Below, one piece after another: positions 35,658 through 44,910 of a DNA stretch of 64,000 nucleotides (within the stretch, counting starts at the first letter, position 1; each line of letters opens with the position of its first letter). Source of the DNA: Pontibaca salina (GTDB lineage Bacteria; Pseudomonadota; Alphaproteobacteria; Rhodobacterales; Rhodobacteraceae); assembly GCF_016307205.1 (NCBI RefSeq), contig NZ_JAEIJD010000003.1, forward strand, positions 62,001-126,000, given 5' to 3'. A program made the translations under genes and the position numbers. The notes beneath the pieces are model-generated. The model searched no databases. It was not told the DNA's origin and was given only the letters and a program-made list of their open reading frames with translations.

Positions 35658-36347
35658 ATGCGCCGCGCTCTGCTCCTGCTGGTCCTCTGTCTGATTGCGC
35701 TCGCGCCCGTCCCCTTGGGCGCGCAAACGCAGTTCGGCACCGGCGGCGTGGGCAAAGACTGCCCCATCGGTACCATCCGTTGCGGGCTGACCACCTGCTG
35801 CCCGCTGGGCGCGCGCTGTGCCTTTGACGGCAAGTGTATCCCCCTAGGGCACAGCTATTGCGGTGGCGGGCGCAGCTGTCCACCGGGCTTCATCTGCAAG
35901 CAGAACGGCACCGGATGCGAACCGCCCGGTGCCAGCAAATGCGCCCGCGGTCAGGTCTGCCCACCCGGCACCACCTGCGGACAAGCCGGAAACTGCGTTG
36001 CGCAGGGGCGGATCGATTGTGGATTGGGGCGCAGCTGTCCGACTGGCACCCAATGCCTGCCAACCGGCGGCTGTTCGCGGCTGGGGGCGAAGAAATGCGA
36101 TACGGGCTCGGTCTGCGATGCCGGTTTCAAATGTTCATTGATCCGGGGCTGCGTGCCGCAGAACGCCACCGATTGCGGCAACGGGCGCTGGTGTTTGCCG
36201 GGCAGCCTGTGCATTGCGGATGGCGACTGTTCGCAAGCGGGCGCGACGCGCTGCGCTGGCGGCACGCTCTGCACACCCGGCACCACCTGCACCGCCAAGG
36301 GCGATTGCAAGCCGACGAAGCCCAAGGCACGCCCCGAAGGACAATAG
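35658..36347 (+). CDS. Secreted cysteine-rich protein with seven 26-residue repeats
   Basis: A 229-residue exported protein of unknown function; signal peptide of about 22 residues ending PLGAQ. From Cys42 it consists of seven units, each with four cysteines spaced exactly C-x5-C-x5-C-x5-C (one unit has x6). The units start at 42, 68, 95, 121, 147, 173 and 199. Typical unit text is CGLGRSCPTGTQCLPTGGC. Glycine and proline positions repeat (CP.GT.C). The pattern recalls granulin-like or other small disulfide modules. It must fold in the oxidising periplasm or outside the cell. The C-terminal tail is Lys/Pro-rich. It stands alone upstream of pyrB. Confidence 0.8.
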   Translation: MRRALLLLVLCLIALAPVPLGAQTQFGTGGVGKDCPIGTIRCGLTTCCPLGARCAFDGKCIPLGHSYCGGGRSCPPGFICKQNGTGCEPPGASKCARGQVCPPGTTCGQAGNCVAQGRIDCGLGRSCPTGTQCLPTGGCSRLGAKKCDTGSVCDAGFKCSLIRGCVPQNATDCGNGRWCLPGSLCIADGDCSQAGATRCAGGTLCTPGTTCTAKGDCKPTKPKARPEGQ

Positions 36348-36442
36348 TGTTGCGGTTCCATCCGGCTTCTTGACAGCACGCTCTATTGCCCCGCAGGACG
36401 CCGGTTCCTATAACCGCCACGAACCACGCCGGAGCCTGCCGC

Positions 36443-37390
36443 ATGACCTTTGCCCATCGTCACCTTCTGGGGATCGAACACTTGGCCCCCCATGACATCA
36501 CGGCGATTCTCGATCTTGCGGAATCCTATGTCGAGATGAACCGCCAGCCTGCAAAACATTCCGACGTGCTGGCGGGGCTGACCCAGATCAACATGTTCTT
36601 CGAGAACTCCACCCGCACACAGGCCAGTTTCGAATTGGCAGGGCTGCGGCTGGGCGCGGATGTGATGAACATGGCAATGCAGGCCAGCAGCGTGAAAAAG
36701 GGCGAGACCCTGATCGACACCGCCCTGACCCTGAACGCCATGCGCCCCGATCTTCTGGTGGTGCGCCACCCGCATTCCGGCGCGGTGGACCTGCTTGCAC
36801 AAAAGGTGAAATGCGCGGTGCTGAACGCCGGCGACGGGCGCCACGAACATCCCACCCAGGCCTTGCTTGACGCGCTGACCATCCGGCGCGCCAAGGGCCG
36901 CCTGCATCGCCTGTCAATCGCGATCTGCGGCGATATTGCCCACAGCCGCGTGGCGCGCTCTAATATCCTGCTGCTTGGCAAGATGGAAAACCGTATCCGC
37001 CTGATCGGCCCGCCGACGCTGATTCCCGCCGGTATCGACGAATTCGGGGTCGAAGTTTTCGAGGACATGCAGCAGGGTCTGGCCGATGTTGATGTGGTGA
37101 TGATGCTGAGATTGCAGAAAGAGCGGATGGATGGCGGCTTCATCCCATCCGAACGGGAATATTACCACCGTTTCGGGCTGGATGCCGAAAAGCTGGCGCT
37201 GGCCAAGCCCGACGCCATCATCATGCACCCCGGACCGATGAATCGCGGCGTCGAGATCGACGGCACCTTGGCCGATGACATCAATCGCAGCGTAATTCAG
37301 GATCAGGTCGAGATGGGCGTCGCCGTGCGCATGGCGGCGATGGAACTGCTGGCGCGCAACCTGCGTTCGGGACCGGAAGGTGCGGCATGA
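36443..37390 (+). CDS. pyrB: Aspartate carbamoyltransferase catalytic subunit
   Basis: First committed step of pyrimidine synthesis. The 315-residue product has [12 protein letters not shown] (carbamoyl-phosphate loop), the 80s-loop region [27 protein letters not shown] and [15 protein letters not shown] lies 8 bases before the ATG at 36443. No pyrI is present. The gene is followed without gap by two small membrane-protein genes and a pyrC homologue that lacks catalytic residues. This suggests a PyrB-PyrC' complex as known in Pseudomonas. Confidence 0.96.
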   Translation: MTFAHRHLLGIEHLAPHDITAILDLAESYVEMNRQPAKHSDVLAGLTQINMFFENSTRTQASFELAGLRLGADVMNMAMQASSVKKGETLIDTALTLNAMRPDLLVVRHPHSGAVDLLAQKVKCAVLNAGDGRHEHPTQALLDALTIRRAKGRLHRLSIAICGDIAHSRVARSNILLLGKMENRIRLIGPPTLIPAGIDEFGVEVFEDMQQGLADVDVVMMLRLQKERMDGGFIPSEREYYHRFGLDAEKLALAKPDAIIMHPGPMNRGVEIDGTLADDINRSVIQDQVEMGVAVRMAAMELLARNLRSGPEGAA

Positions 37391-37917
37391 GCGATATAAT
37401 CGCGATACCCGAGAACGAACGCGGCGTGGTGCGGATTTTCGCGCTCGATATGCCGCCCGAGCGCGCAAAATTCTTGCGTGAACCGGGCGCGGCGGCGCAG
37501 GTGCTGGGGATCGATGCGCTCGATCCGGCACATGTCGAAATATTCCCGCTGTCCGATCTCGATGAGCTGGGTCTGGCCGGCTATCTGGCCGAAGGGCTGG
37601 GCGTGCCGGCCGCGCAGCTTGATGTTGATCGCGCCCGGCTGAACGCCATCACCGGCTGGGTGATGATCCTGCGCAGCCCGGCGTTTCAGGACACCCCGGC
37701 CCGCCTGTCCCCGGCCCAAGAATTGACCCTGATCGCCAGCTATACCGAAGAGGGCACCGACTGGAGCGACAGCGGTCCGATCCCGACCGAAAGCGCGCGC
37801 ATCGGCTCGGGCCCGCCACCACAGTCGGGGGCACAATCGCGGCGCATTGGCGCCTTGGGTATTGCCGGGGTGCTGCTCGTGCTTGCCATTCTCATCTTGT
37901 TGGTGATCCTGCTGTGA
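37387..37917 (+). CDS. Uncharacterised C-terminally anchored membrane protein
   Basis: A 176-residue protein with no family I recognise. The first 115 or so residues look soluble ([48 protein letters not shown]). A Pro/Ser/Gly-rich linker follows. The last 22 residues are one strong membrane helix ([22 protein letters not shown]). That is a tail-anchor topology with the bulk in the cytoplasm. The ATG overlaps the pyrB stop and its own stop overlaps the next GTG, so it is coupled into the pyrB-pyrC' operon. I recall this position being conserved in Rhodobacteraceae, but cannot verify. Confidence 0.7.
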   Translation: MSDIIAIPENERGVVRIFALDMPPERAKFLREPGAAAQVLGIDALDPAHVEIFPLSDLDELGLAGYLAEGLGVPAAQLDVDRARLNAITGWVMILRSPAFQDTPARLSPAQELTLIASYTEEGTDWSDSGPIPTESARIGSGPPPQSGAQSRRIGALGIAGVLLVLAILILLVILL

Positions 37918-38303
37918 ACGCTGACAAGATTCGTTTTCCGCCCAGCCGCGAGGTCTATCTTCGCAGCCACGCTAAATTGGCCGCCCTTGCGATGGCCGGC
38001 GCGATGTTCGTTTTGTGGCTAATGGATGACCCCAACATCTGGGTCGGTGCGATTGCCGGATTGGGTGCCATCGCGGTGCGCGGCTGGTACATGCTTTCAG
38101 AGGAAATGACAGCGGTCTGGGAGCTGGATGCGAACGCGCTGCATGGCCCCGCTGAACGCCACGTGCCGCTGGCCCGGATTGCCCGCCTGCGCCGGATCGG
38201 CAGTTTCGTGCAAATCATCACCGATGGCGGCGACAAGCATCTGATCAAATTTCAATCCGATCCCAACGCCACCATAGAGACCATAGAAAGGGCGCGCGCA
38301 TGA
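37914..38303 (+). CDS. Uncharacterised membrane protein with a PH-like C-terminal part
   Basis: A 129-residue protein. Two adjacent membrane helices (LAALAMAGAMFVLWLM and WVGAIAGLGAIAVRGWYML) are followed by a cytoplasmic beta-rich segment. That segment (VWELDANALHG, RHVPLARIARLRRIGSFVQIIT, HLIKFQSDP) resembles bacterial PH domains. GTG start, overlapping the previous stop (GTGA). It ends overlapping the pyrC' ATG. Function unknown; position suggests a link with the pyrimidine enzymes, perhaps only by operon structure. Confidence 0.7.
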   Translation: MNADKIRFPPSREVYLRSHAKLAALAMAGAMFVLWLMDDPNIWVGAIAGLGAIAVRGWYMLSEEMTAVWELDANALHGPAERHVPLARIARLRRIGSFVQIITDGGDKHLIKFQSDPNATIETIERARA

Positions 38304-39613
38304 CCGTCACCCTGTTCCAGAACGCTCGCCTGATCGACCCCGAGGCGGATACCGACGCGCCCGGCCACCTGCTGGTGCGGGACGGAAAGATTGACGAAGC
38401 CTTACCAGAAAACATCGAATTTGAATCAATGTTTCGCGCGCGAAACATAGCGCCCGAGACTGTCACCGTCATCGACTGCAATAATCGCTATCTTGCGCCG
38501 GGCATCGTCGATATCGGCGTCAAGGTCTGCGAACCAGGCGAGCGGCACAAGGAATCCTATCGCTCGGCCGGGTTGGCCGCAGCAGCGGGCGGCGTCACCA
38601 CCATTGTCACCCGCCCCGACACGACACCCGCCATCGACACGCCCGAGACGTTGGAATTCGTGCGCCGCCGCGCGAACGAGGCGGCACCGGTCAATGTGTT
38701 GCCAATGGCCGCGCTGACTAAGGGCCGCGAAGGCCGTGAGATGACCGAGATCGGCTTCCTGATGGATGCCGGTGCGGTGGCCTTTACCGATTGCGACCAC
38801 GTGGTCAGCGATACCCGCGTGTTTTCACGCGCGCTGACCTATGCGCGTTCGCTCGGCGCATTGGTGATCGCACATCCGCAGGAGCCGGGTCTGTCGCGCG
38901 GGGCCGCGGCCACCTCGGGCAAGTTCGCCTCGCTACGTGGCTTGCCGGCCGTCTCGCCGATGGCCGAACGGATGGGGCTGGATCGCGACATCGCGCTGAT
39001 CGAGATGACCGGGGCGCGCTATCACGCCGACCAGATCACCACCGCCCGCGCCCTGCCGGCCCTGAAACGCGCCAAGGCCAACGGGTTGGATATTACCGCC
39101 GGGATCGGCATCCACCACCTGACGCTGAACGAATTCGACGTCGCGGATTACCGTACCTTCTTCAAGCTCAAGCCGCCGCTGCGCCCGGAAAGCGACCGTC
39201 AGGCGGTGATCGAAGCCCTGCAGACCGGCCTGATCGACATCATCAGTTCGATGCACACGCCGCAAGATGAGGAATCAAAACGCCTGCCGTTCGAAGAAGC
39301 CGCCAGCGGTGCGGTGGCACTGGAAACCCTGTTGCCGGCGGCACTGCGCCTGTATCACAGTGGCCAGATCAGCCTGAATGCGCTGTTCCGTGCGCTGGCG
39401 CTGAACCCGGCGAAACGGCTGGGGCTGGACTCGGGAAGGCTGGCGGCAGGAGCCCCCGCCGATCTGGTGCTGTTCGATGCGAATGCGCCCTTCGTGCTGG
39501 ACCGCGCCACCCTGAACAGCAAGTCGCGCAACACGCCATTCGACGGTGCGCGCATGCAAGGCCGGGTTCTGGCCACCTATGTGGCCGGTCAGGCCGTCTA
39601 CCGGAGAGAGTGA
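38300..39613 (+). CDS. pyrC': Dihydroorotase homologue, probably catalytically inactive (PyrC' type)
   Basis: A 437-residue amidohydrolase-fold protein homologous to type I dihydroorotase. Key residues are missing. The metal motif D-x-H-x-H-x-R is DIGVKVCEPG (Gly73, Lys75, Cys77). The later metal histidine in the AHVS motif is Gln245 (YHADQITTA). The catalytic Asp of the TDHAPH motif is Met318 (SSMHTPQ). The rest of the fold, including HHLTL and KPPLR, is kept. In Pseudomonas an inactive PyrC' holds ATCase together. The same role here is inferred from the pyrB operon. A true dihydroorotase should be elsewhere in the genome. Confidence 0.85.
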   Translation: MTVTLFQNARLIDPEADTDAPGHLLVRDGKIDEALPENIEFESMFRARNIAPETVTVIDCNNRYLAPGIVDIGVKVCEPGERHKESYRSAGLAAAAGGVTTIVTRPDTTPAIDTPETLEFVRRRANEAAPVNVLPMAALTKGREGREMTEIGFLMDAGAVAFTDCDHVVSDTRVFSRALTYARSLGALVIAHPQEPGLSRGAAATSGKFASLRGLPAVSPMAERMGLDRDIALIEMTGARYHADQITTARALPALKRAKANGLDITAGIGIHHLTLNEFDVADYRTFFKLKPPLRPESDRQAVIEALQTGLIDIISSMHTPQDEESKRLPFEEAASGAVALETLLPAALRLYHSGQISLNALFRALALNPAKRLGLDSGRLAAGAPADLVLFDANAPFVLDRATLNSKSRNTPFDGARMQGRVLATYVAGQAVYRRE

Positions 39614-40221
39614 TGCCGCCTTTTGAAACCTCCGCCATATCGCTGATCCTCTGGGCGCTGGCCGGCTACGGGCTGGGCTCGATTTCCTTCGGGCTGATTC
39701 TGGCGCGGCTGATGAACCTTGGCGATCTGCGCACCATCGGCTCGGGCAATACTGGCGCGACCAATGTGCTGCGCACCGGCAGCAAAAGCGCGGCAGCGCT
39801 GACCTTGCTGCTTGACGCGGCCAAGGGCGCGGCGGCGGTTCTGCTGGCGCGCGTCTTCGCCGGAGAGGACGCCGCGCAACTGGCTGGTCTAGCGGCCTTC
39901 TTTGGCCATTGCTGGCCGGTCTGGGCCAGATTTCGCGGCGGCAAGGGAGTGGCGACATTTCTTGGACTCTGGCTGGCTCTGGCTTGGCCGGTGGGCGTGG
40001 CCTGCTGCCTGACATGGGCGGCAACGGCGGCGCTGACCCGCATCTCCTCGGCCGGCGCGCTGGGGGCGGCGGCGGCGTCGATCGTCTGGGTGCTGGTTCT
40101 GGGCCCAATCAATGCGCTGGTGCTTGCGGTTGTGCTGGCGGCGCTGGTGTTCTGGCGGCACAGCGCCAATATCGCCCGCCTGCGCGATGGCACCGAACCG
40201 CGGATCGGGCAGCGGGACTAA
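39613..40221 (+). CDS. plsY: Glycerol-3-phosphate acyltransferase PlsY
   Basis: Transfers an acyl group from acyl-phosphate to glycerol-3-phosphate, starting phospholipid synthesis at the inner membrane. The 202-residue protein has about five helices with the three family motifs: GSGNTGATNVLRTG, HCWPVWARFRGGKGVATFLG, and a C-terminal RHSANIARLRDGTE. The ATG at 39613 overlaps the pyrC' stop (TGATG). A GTG one codon earlier is possible. It ends the pyr operon. Confidence 0.94.
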   Translation: MPPFETSAISLILWALAGYGLGSISFGLILARLMNLGDLRTIGSGNTGATNVLRTGSKSAAALTLLLDAAKGAAAVLLARVFAGEDAAQLAGLAAFFGHCWPVWARFRGGKGVATFLGLWLALAWPVGVACCLTWAATAALTRISSAGALGAAAASIVWVLVLGPINALVLAVVLAALVFWRHSANIARLRDGTEPRIGQRD

Positions 40222-40294
40222 GCCACCCCTTTCAACGGCTCTTGATCCACCTATATAGCAGCGGTATCCCACCTGCGGCAGACAAAGGAATTCC

Positions 40295-41281
40295 ATGGCC
40301 CTCGGATCGAAACTCGCGTGGGACGACACCGTCCTACCCTTCCAACTTGACGCATCGGATATCCGCGGCCGCGTGGCGCGGCTGGATGGCGTGTTGGGTG
40401 GCATTCTGAAACAGCACGACTATCCGCCACAGGTCGAAGCGCTGGTGGCGGAAGTGGCGCTGCTGACCGCGCTGATCGGCCAGACCATCAAACTGCGCTG
40501 GAAACTGTCGCTCCAAGTGCAGTCGAAAGGCGCAGTGCGGATGATCGCGACCGATTACTTTGCCCCCGCCAGCGAGGGCGAACCGGCCCGTATCCGCGCC
40601 TATGCCAGTTTCGACCGCGACCGGCTGGACGATGGCGCGCCCTTCGATCAGGTCGGCGAAGGCTATTTTGCGATCTTGATTCATCAGGGCGAGAACATGC
40701 GCCCCTATCAAGGTATCACCCCGCTGGTCGGGTCGAGCATACGCGCCTGCGCCGAGGCTTATTTCGCGCAGTCCGAACAGTTGCCGACACGGTTTTCACT
40801 CAGTTTCGGACAGGCCCGCGAACCGGGCAAGGACAGTTATTGGCGCGCGGGCGGCATTATGCTGCAACATATGCCCAAGGCTTCGCCGCTCATGGCCAAT
40901 CGCGAGGGCACCGGCGAACTGGTGTCGGCAGAGGATCTGCTGGATGGCGATGCGGTCGAAAACTGGGGCCGCGTCAACATCCTGCTCGACACGGTCGAGG
41001 ATCTTGAACTGATCGGCCCAACCGTGCCGCCCACGGACCTTCTGGTGCGTCTGTTTCACGAGGAACAGCCGCGCGTATTTGACGCCCAAGCGGTGCGCTT
41101 TGGCTGCACCTGTTCCGAAGATCGCGTGCGCCAGAGCCTGTCGATCTATTCCGCGCGTGACATCGAGAAAATGACCACCGAGGATGGCCGCGTAACCGCC
41201 GATTGCCAGTTCTGCGGCGCACATTACGACCTGGACCCGGCGACGGTGGGTTTTGACAACGATATATCGGATGCCAAATGA
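40295..41281 (+). CDS. hslO: Redox-regulated chaperone Hsp33
   Basis: Chaperone activated by oxidation plus unfolding. The 328-residue protein carries the zinc-binding cysteine switch near the C-terminus, FGCTCSE (CxC) and TADCQFCG (CxxC). The N-terminal domain (QGITPLVGSSIRACAEAYF, AGGIMLQHMP) is well conserved. It overlaps the Nudix gene start by 11 bases. AAAGGA lies before the ATG. Confidence 0.95.
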   Translation: MALGSKLAWDDTVLPFQLDASDIRGRVARLDGVLGGILKQHDYPPQVEALVAEVALLTALIGQTIKLRWKLSLQVQSKGAVRMIATDYFAPASEGEPARIRAYASFDRDRLDDGAPFDQVGEGYFAILIHQGENMRPYQGITPLVGSSIRACAEAYFAQSEQLPTRFSLSFGQAREPGKDSYWRAGGIMLQHMPKASPLMANREGTGELVSAEDLLDGDAVENWGRVNILLDTVEDLELIGPTVPPTDLLVRLFHEEQPRVFDAQAVRFGCTCSEDRVRQSLSIYSARDIEKMTTEDGRVTADCQFCGAHYDLDPATVGFDNDISDAK

Positions 41282-41870
41282 CACCATTGCAGCCCTGCGC
41301 GCGGCTTTGGCGCATGACGGCGCCGAAACCTCGGATTTCGACCTGAACCCCGAGACCGTCCTGCCCCCCGAACGCGCACTGCTCCCCGCCGGGGTGCTGG
41401 TGCCGGTGCAATTTGGCGATGGCGCGCCGCGGGTGATTCTAACCAAACGTTCCTCGGCGTTGAAACATCATCCCGGCCAGATCTCGTTTCCCGGCGGCAA
41501 GCAGGACGAAGACGATGCCGATGTGACCGCCGCCGCCCTGCGCGAGGCGCATGAGGAAATCGGCCTGCCTTACGGGCTGGCGCAGGTGCTGGGCCATCTG
41601 CCGGCCCATGAAACGGTCACCGGGTTCCATGTCACCCCGGTGATCGCCGCCATCGCGCAACCCTTCGACATCGTGGCGGAACCCGGCGAGGTCGAAGAGG
41701 TGTTCACGGTACCGCTGGCACATCTGCTGGATCCCGACAACTTCCTGATCGAGTCGCGCCGCTGGCGCGGCAGCCGGCGGCATTATTTCACGGTGCCTTA
41801 CGGCCCCTATTACATTTGGGGCGCCACCGCGCGGATGCTGCGCGCGCTGGCTCAGCGGATGGAGACATGA
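41271..41870 (+). CDS. Nudix hydrolase, CoA pyrophosphatase type
   Basis: A 199-residue enzyme that should split CoA or its derivatives. The NuCoA motif LTKRSSALKHHPGQISFPGGKQD runs into the Nudix box (GGKQDEDDADVTAAALREAHEEIGL). This pair defines the YeaB/NUDT7 group. ATG 41271 is chosen inside the hslO end. Overlaps the cca start (ATGA), so hslO-nudix-cca are one unit. Confidence 0.93.
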   Translation: MPNDTIAALRAALAHDGAETSDFDLNPETVLPPERALLPAGVLVPVQFGDGAPRVILTKRSSALKHHPGQISFPGGKQDEDDADVTAAALREAHEEIGLPYGLAQVLGHLPAHETVTGFHVTPVIAAIAQPFDIVAEPGEVEEVFTVPLAHLLDPDNFLIESRRWRGSRRHYFTVPYGPYYIWGATARMLRALAQRMET

Positions 41871-43027
41871 CCCGGATCACCGACCCTTGGCTGAAAACCC
41901 CGGCGACGCAATCGGTCTGCGCGCTGATCGAAGCCGGAGGCGCGCAGGCCTTATTTGTCGGCGGCTGCGTGCGCAACGCGCTGCTGGGCGTGGGTGTCAG
42001 CGATATCGACATTGCCACAGACGCGCCACCAGAACGGGTGATCGAACTGGCGCGAAAGGCGGGCATCAAGACGGTACCGACGGGGCTCGACCACGGTACG
42101 GTGACGCTGGTCGCCGACGGGCTGGCGCATGAGGTGACAACGTTTCGCCGCGATGTGGCCACCGACGGACGCCGCGCGGTGGTGGCGTTTTCGGGCGATG
42201 TGGCCGAGGACGCGGCGCGGCGCGATTTCACCATGAACGCGCTTTACGCCCGCCCCGACGGGACGGTGATCGACCCCTTGGGCGCAGGGCTGGACGATCT
42301 GCACGCGCGCCGCGTCCGCTTCATCGGCGCGGCATCCGACCGCATCCGCGAGGATTACCTGCGCAGCCTGCGCTATTTCCGCTTTCACGCCTGGTATGGC
42401 GACCTGGATCAGGGCTTCGACCCCGAGGCGCTGTCGGCCATCGCGCAGAACCTCGACGGGCTGTCTCAGCTTTCAGCGGAACGGGTCGGGGCCGAGATGC
42501 TGAAACTTCTGGCCGCGCCTGACCCGGCGCCCTCGCTCGCGGCGATGCGCTCGACCGGGGTGCTGGGGCAGCTTCTGCCGGGGGCGGATGACCGCGCGCT
42601 GGCCCCGCTGGTGCATCTGGAAACCCAAGCCGGGATTGCGCCCGATTCGCTGCGCCGTCTGGCTGCGCTTGGGCCGGTTGATGCCGAGAACAAGCTGCGT
42701 CTGAGCCGCGCCCAGCGCAAACGGCTGGAGCAGATGCAAGAGGCGGCAAGCGGTCTGATGGCAGCGGCCGAATTGGGTTATCGCCTGGGCGAGAGCGGTG
42801 CCTGCGACGCCCTGTTGCTGCGCGCGGCATGGAGCGAACAGCCGTGGCAATCAGAGTGGCAGGGCGCTGCGGCGCGCGGGGCCGCGGCCGAGTTTCCCCT
42901 CACGGCCAAGGATCTGATGCCGCGCCTTACCGGCCCCGCTCTGGGCGCGCGGCTTGCGGCGCTGACGCAAGAGTGGATCGATTCGGGCTTTGCCCTTGAC
43001 CGCAAAGAACTGCTGGCCCGCATCTGA
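41867..43027 (+). CDS. cca: CCA tRNA nucleotidyltransferase (class II)
   Basis: Adds or repairs the 3' CCA of tRNA, or acts as an A-adding or poly(A)-type relative. The 386-residue protein has FVGGCVRNALLGVGVSDIDIATDA (active-site Asp pair), EVTTFRRDV, ARRDFTMNALY and RIREDYLRSLRYFRFHA. The C-terminal half is variable. Operon with the preceding Nudix gene. Confidence 0.93.
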   Translation: MTRITDPWLKTPATQSVCALIEAGGAQALFVGGCVRNALLGVGVSDIDIATDAPPERVIELARKAGIKTVPTGLDHGTVTLVADGLAHEVTTFRRDVATDGRRAVVAFSGDVAEDAARRDFTMNALYARPDGTVIDPLGAGLDDLHARRVRFIGAASDRIREDYLRSLRYFRFHAWYGDLDQGFDPEALSAIAQNLDGLSQLSAERVGAEMLKLLAAPDPAPSLAAMRSTGVLGQLLPGADDRALAPLVHLETQAGIAPDSLRRLAALGPVDAENKLRLSRAQRKRLEQMQEAASGLMAAAELGYRLGESGACDALLLRAAWSEQPWQSEWQGAAARGAAAEFPLTAKDLMPRLTGPALGARLAALTQEWIDSGFALDRKELLARI

Positions 43028-43071
43028 TCTCCTGTTCCCGGACATGGGTTGGGATTATACCGGGGGGCGAG

Positions 43072-44910
43072 ATGTTCCGCTTTTTTGAGCAGATGGTGAA
43101 CCCTTACGGGGATTACACGCAGGACGACCGCCCGCCAACACGGGTCGGGCCGTTCCTGCGCGCCTATGCGCAGCCGTTCCGGCGCGTGTTTTTCTGGGCC
43201 GGGCTGCTGTCTGTCGTGGTCGCGGCAATCGAGGTCGGGCTGATCTATTACTTGGGGCGCGTGGTCGATCTGCTGGGTGGCGACCCGGCGCTGTTCTGGG
43301 CCAATCACCGGGTGGAGCTCATTGCCGTGGCGCTGTTCATCCTGTTTTTGCGCCCGCTGCTGCATATGTTGAGCGTGCTGTTCCTGAACAATGCGATCCT
43401 GCCGAATTTCGGCACGCTGATCCGCTGGCGCGCGCACAAACATGTATTGCGCCAATCGGTCGGCTGGTTCGAAAACGACTTTGCCGGGCGCATCGCCAAC
43501 CGGATCATGCAAACCCCGCCGGCGGCGGGCGAGGTGATCTTTCAGGTTTTCGACGCAATCTCGTATTCGCTGGCCTATGTCATCGGTGCCGCGATCCTGC
43601 TCAGCGCAGCGGATTGGCGGCTGATGGTGCCGCTGGCAATCTGGCTGATATTCTACGGGCTGCTGGTGCGCTGGACCGTCGCCCGCGTCGGCCCGGCATC
43701 AAAGGCGGCATCCGATGCGCGTTCGACCGTGACCGGGCGGGTGGTCGATGCTTATACCAATATCCATTCGGTCAAGATGTTTGCCCATCACGACCGTGAA
43801 CTGGACTATGCAAAAGAGGCAATCGAAAACACCCGGCGCACCTTTGCCACGGAAATGCGGATCTATACCCTGATGGATATGGCGCTGGTGGGCTTGAACG
43901 GCGGGCTGATCGTCGGTGTCGTGGGCTGGGCGCTCTGGCTGTGGATGCAGGGGCAGTCCAGTGTCGGCACGGTGGCAGCAGCGTCGGCGCTGACCTTGCG
44001 GCTGAATGCCATGACCGGTTGGATCATGTGGGCGCTGACCACGTTTTTCCGCCAGTTGGGCGTGGTCGCCGAAGGTATGGAAACCATCGCCCAACCCATC
44101 GCGCTGGTCGATGAGCCGGGGGCGCAGCCGCTGCACCTGCACCGCGGGCGCATCGACGTGCAAGCGGTCTCGCACCATTACGGGCGCGGCGCGGGCGGGC
44201 TGGATGATATCAGCCTGACCATCGAACCGGGCGAAAAGATCGGACTGGTTGGCCGCTCGGGGGCGGGAAAGTCCACCTTGGTCAAGCTGTTGCTGCGCTT
44301 CTACGATCCTGAATCGGGGCGCATCCTGATCGACGGTCAGGACATTACCCAGGTGACGCAGGATTCTCTGCGCCGCCAGATCGGCATGGTGCAGCAAGAC
44401 AGCGCGCTGCTGCACCGCTCGGTGCGTGACAATATCCTTTACGGCCGCCCTGACGCCAGCGCGGCCGAGGTAATCGCCGCCGCCAAACAGGCCGAGGCAC
44501 ATGCGTTCATCCGGGATCTGTCCGATCCCGAGGGGCGGCGGGGCTATGACGCCCATGTCGGCGAGCGCGGCGTGAAACTCTCGGGCGGACAGCGCCAGCG
44601 CATCACGCTGGCACGGGTGATCCTGAAAGATGCCCCGATCCTGCTGCTCGACGAGGCCACAAGCGCACTGGATAGCGAGGTGGAGGCCGCGATCCAAAGC
44701 ACGCTTTATGGCATGATGCAGGGCAAGACAGTGATTGCCATTGCGCATCGTCTCTCTACCATTGCACATATGGATCGAATTCTGGTGATGGATCAGGGCC
44801 GTATTGTCGAACAGGGCAGCCATGACGCGCTTCTGGCCGAAAAGTCCCTCTATGGGCAGTTCTGGTCCCGTCAATCGGGCGGATTCCTGAATCCCGGGGC
44901 GGCGGAATGA
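43072..44910 (+). CDS. ABC transporter, fused permease-ATPase, first of a pair
   Basis: A 612-residue half-transporter. It has six membrane helices in about residues 30-340, then the ATPase domain with Walker A GRSGAGKST, signature LSGGQRQRI, Walker B ILLLDEATSALD and AHRLST. It resembles bacterial lipid or multidrug exporters (MsbA/MdlB type). It is 44 bases downstream of cca and overlaps the second ABC gene by 4 bases. They probably form a heterodimer. The substrate is unknown. Confidence 0.92.
   Translation: MFRFFEQMVNPYGDYTQDDRPPTRVGPFLRAYAQPFRRVFFWAGLLSVVVAAIEVGLIYYLGRVVDLLGGDPALFWANHRVELIAVALFILFLRPLLHMLSVLFLNNAILPNFGTLIRWRAHKHVLRQSVGWFENDFAGRIANRIMQTPPAAGEVIFQVFDAISYSLAYVIGAAILLSAADWRLMVPLAIWLIFYGLLVRWTVARVGPASKAASDARSTVTGRVVDAYTNIHSVKMFAHHDRELDYAKEAIENTRRTFATEMRIYTLMDMALVGLNGGLIVGVVGWALWLWMQGQSSVGTVAAASALTLRLNAMTGWIMWALTTFFRQLGVVAEGMETIAQPIALVDEPGAQPLHLHRGRIDVQAVSHHYGRGAGGLDDISLTIEPGEKIGLVGRSGAGKSTLVKLLLRFYDPESGRILIDGQDITQVTQDSLRRQIGMVQQDSALLHRSVRDNILYGRPDASAAEVIAAAKQAEAHAFIRDLSDPEGRRGYDAHVGERGVKLSGGQRQRITLARVILKDAPILLLDEATSALDSEVEAAIQSTLYGMMQGKTVIAIAHRLSTIAHMDRILVMDQGRIVEQGSHDALLAEKSLYGQFWSRQSGGFLNPGAAE

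Noticed and set aside
36370-36392. TTGACA resembling a -35 box before pyrB
   Set aside because: No acceptable -10 element lies 15-19 bases downstream.
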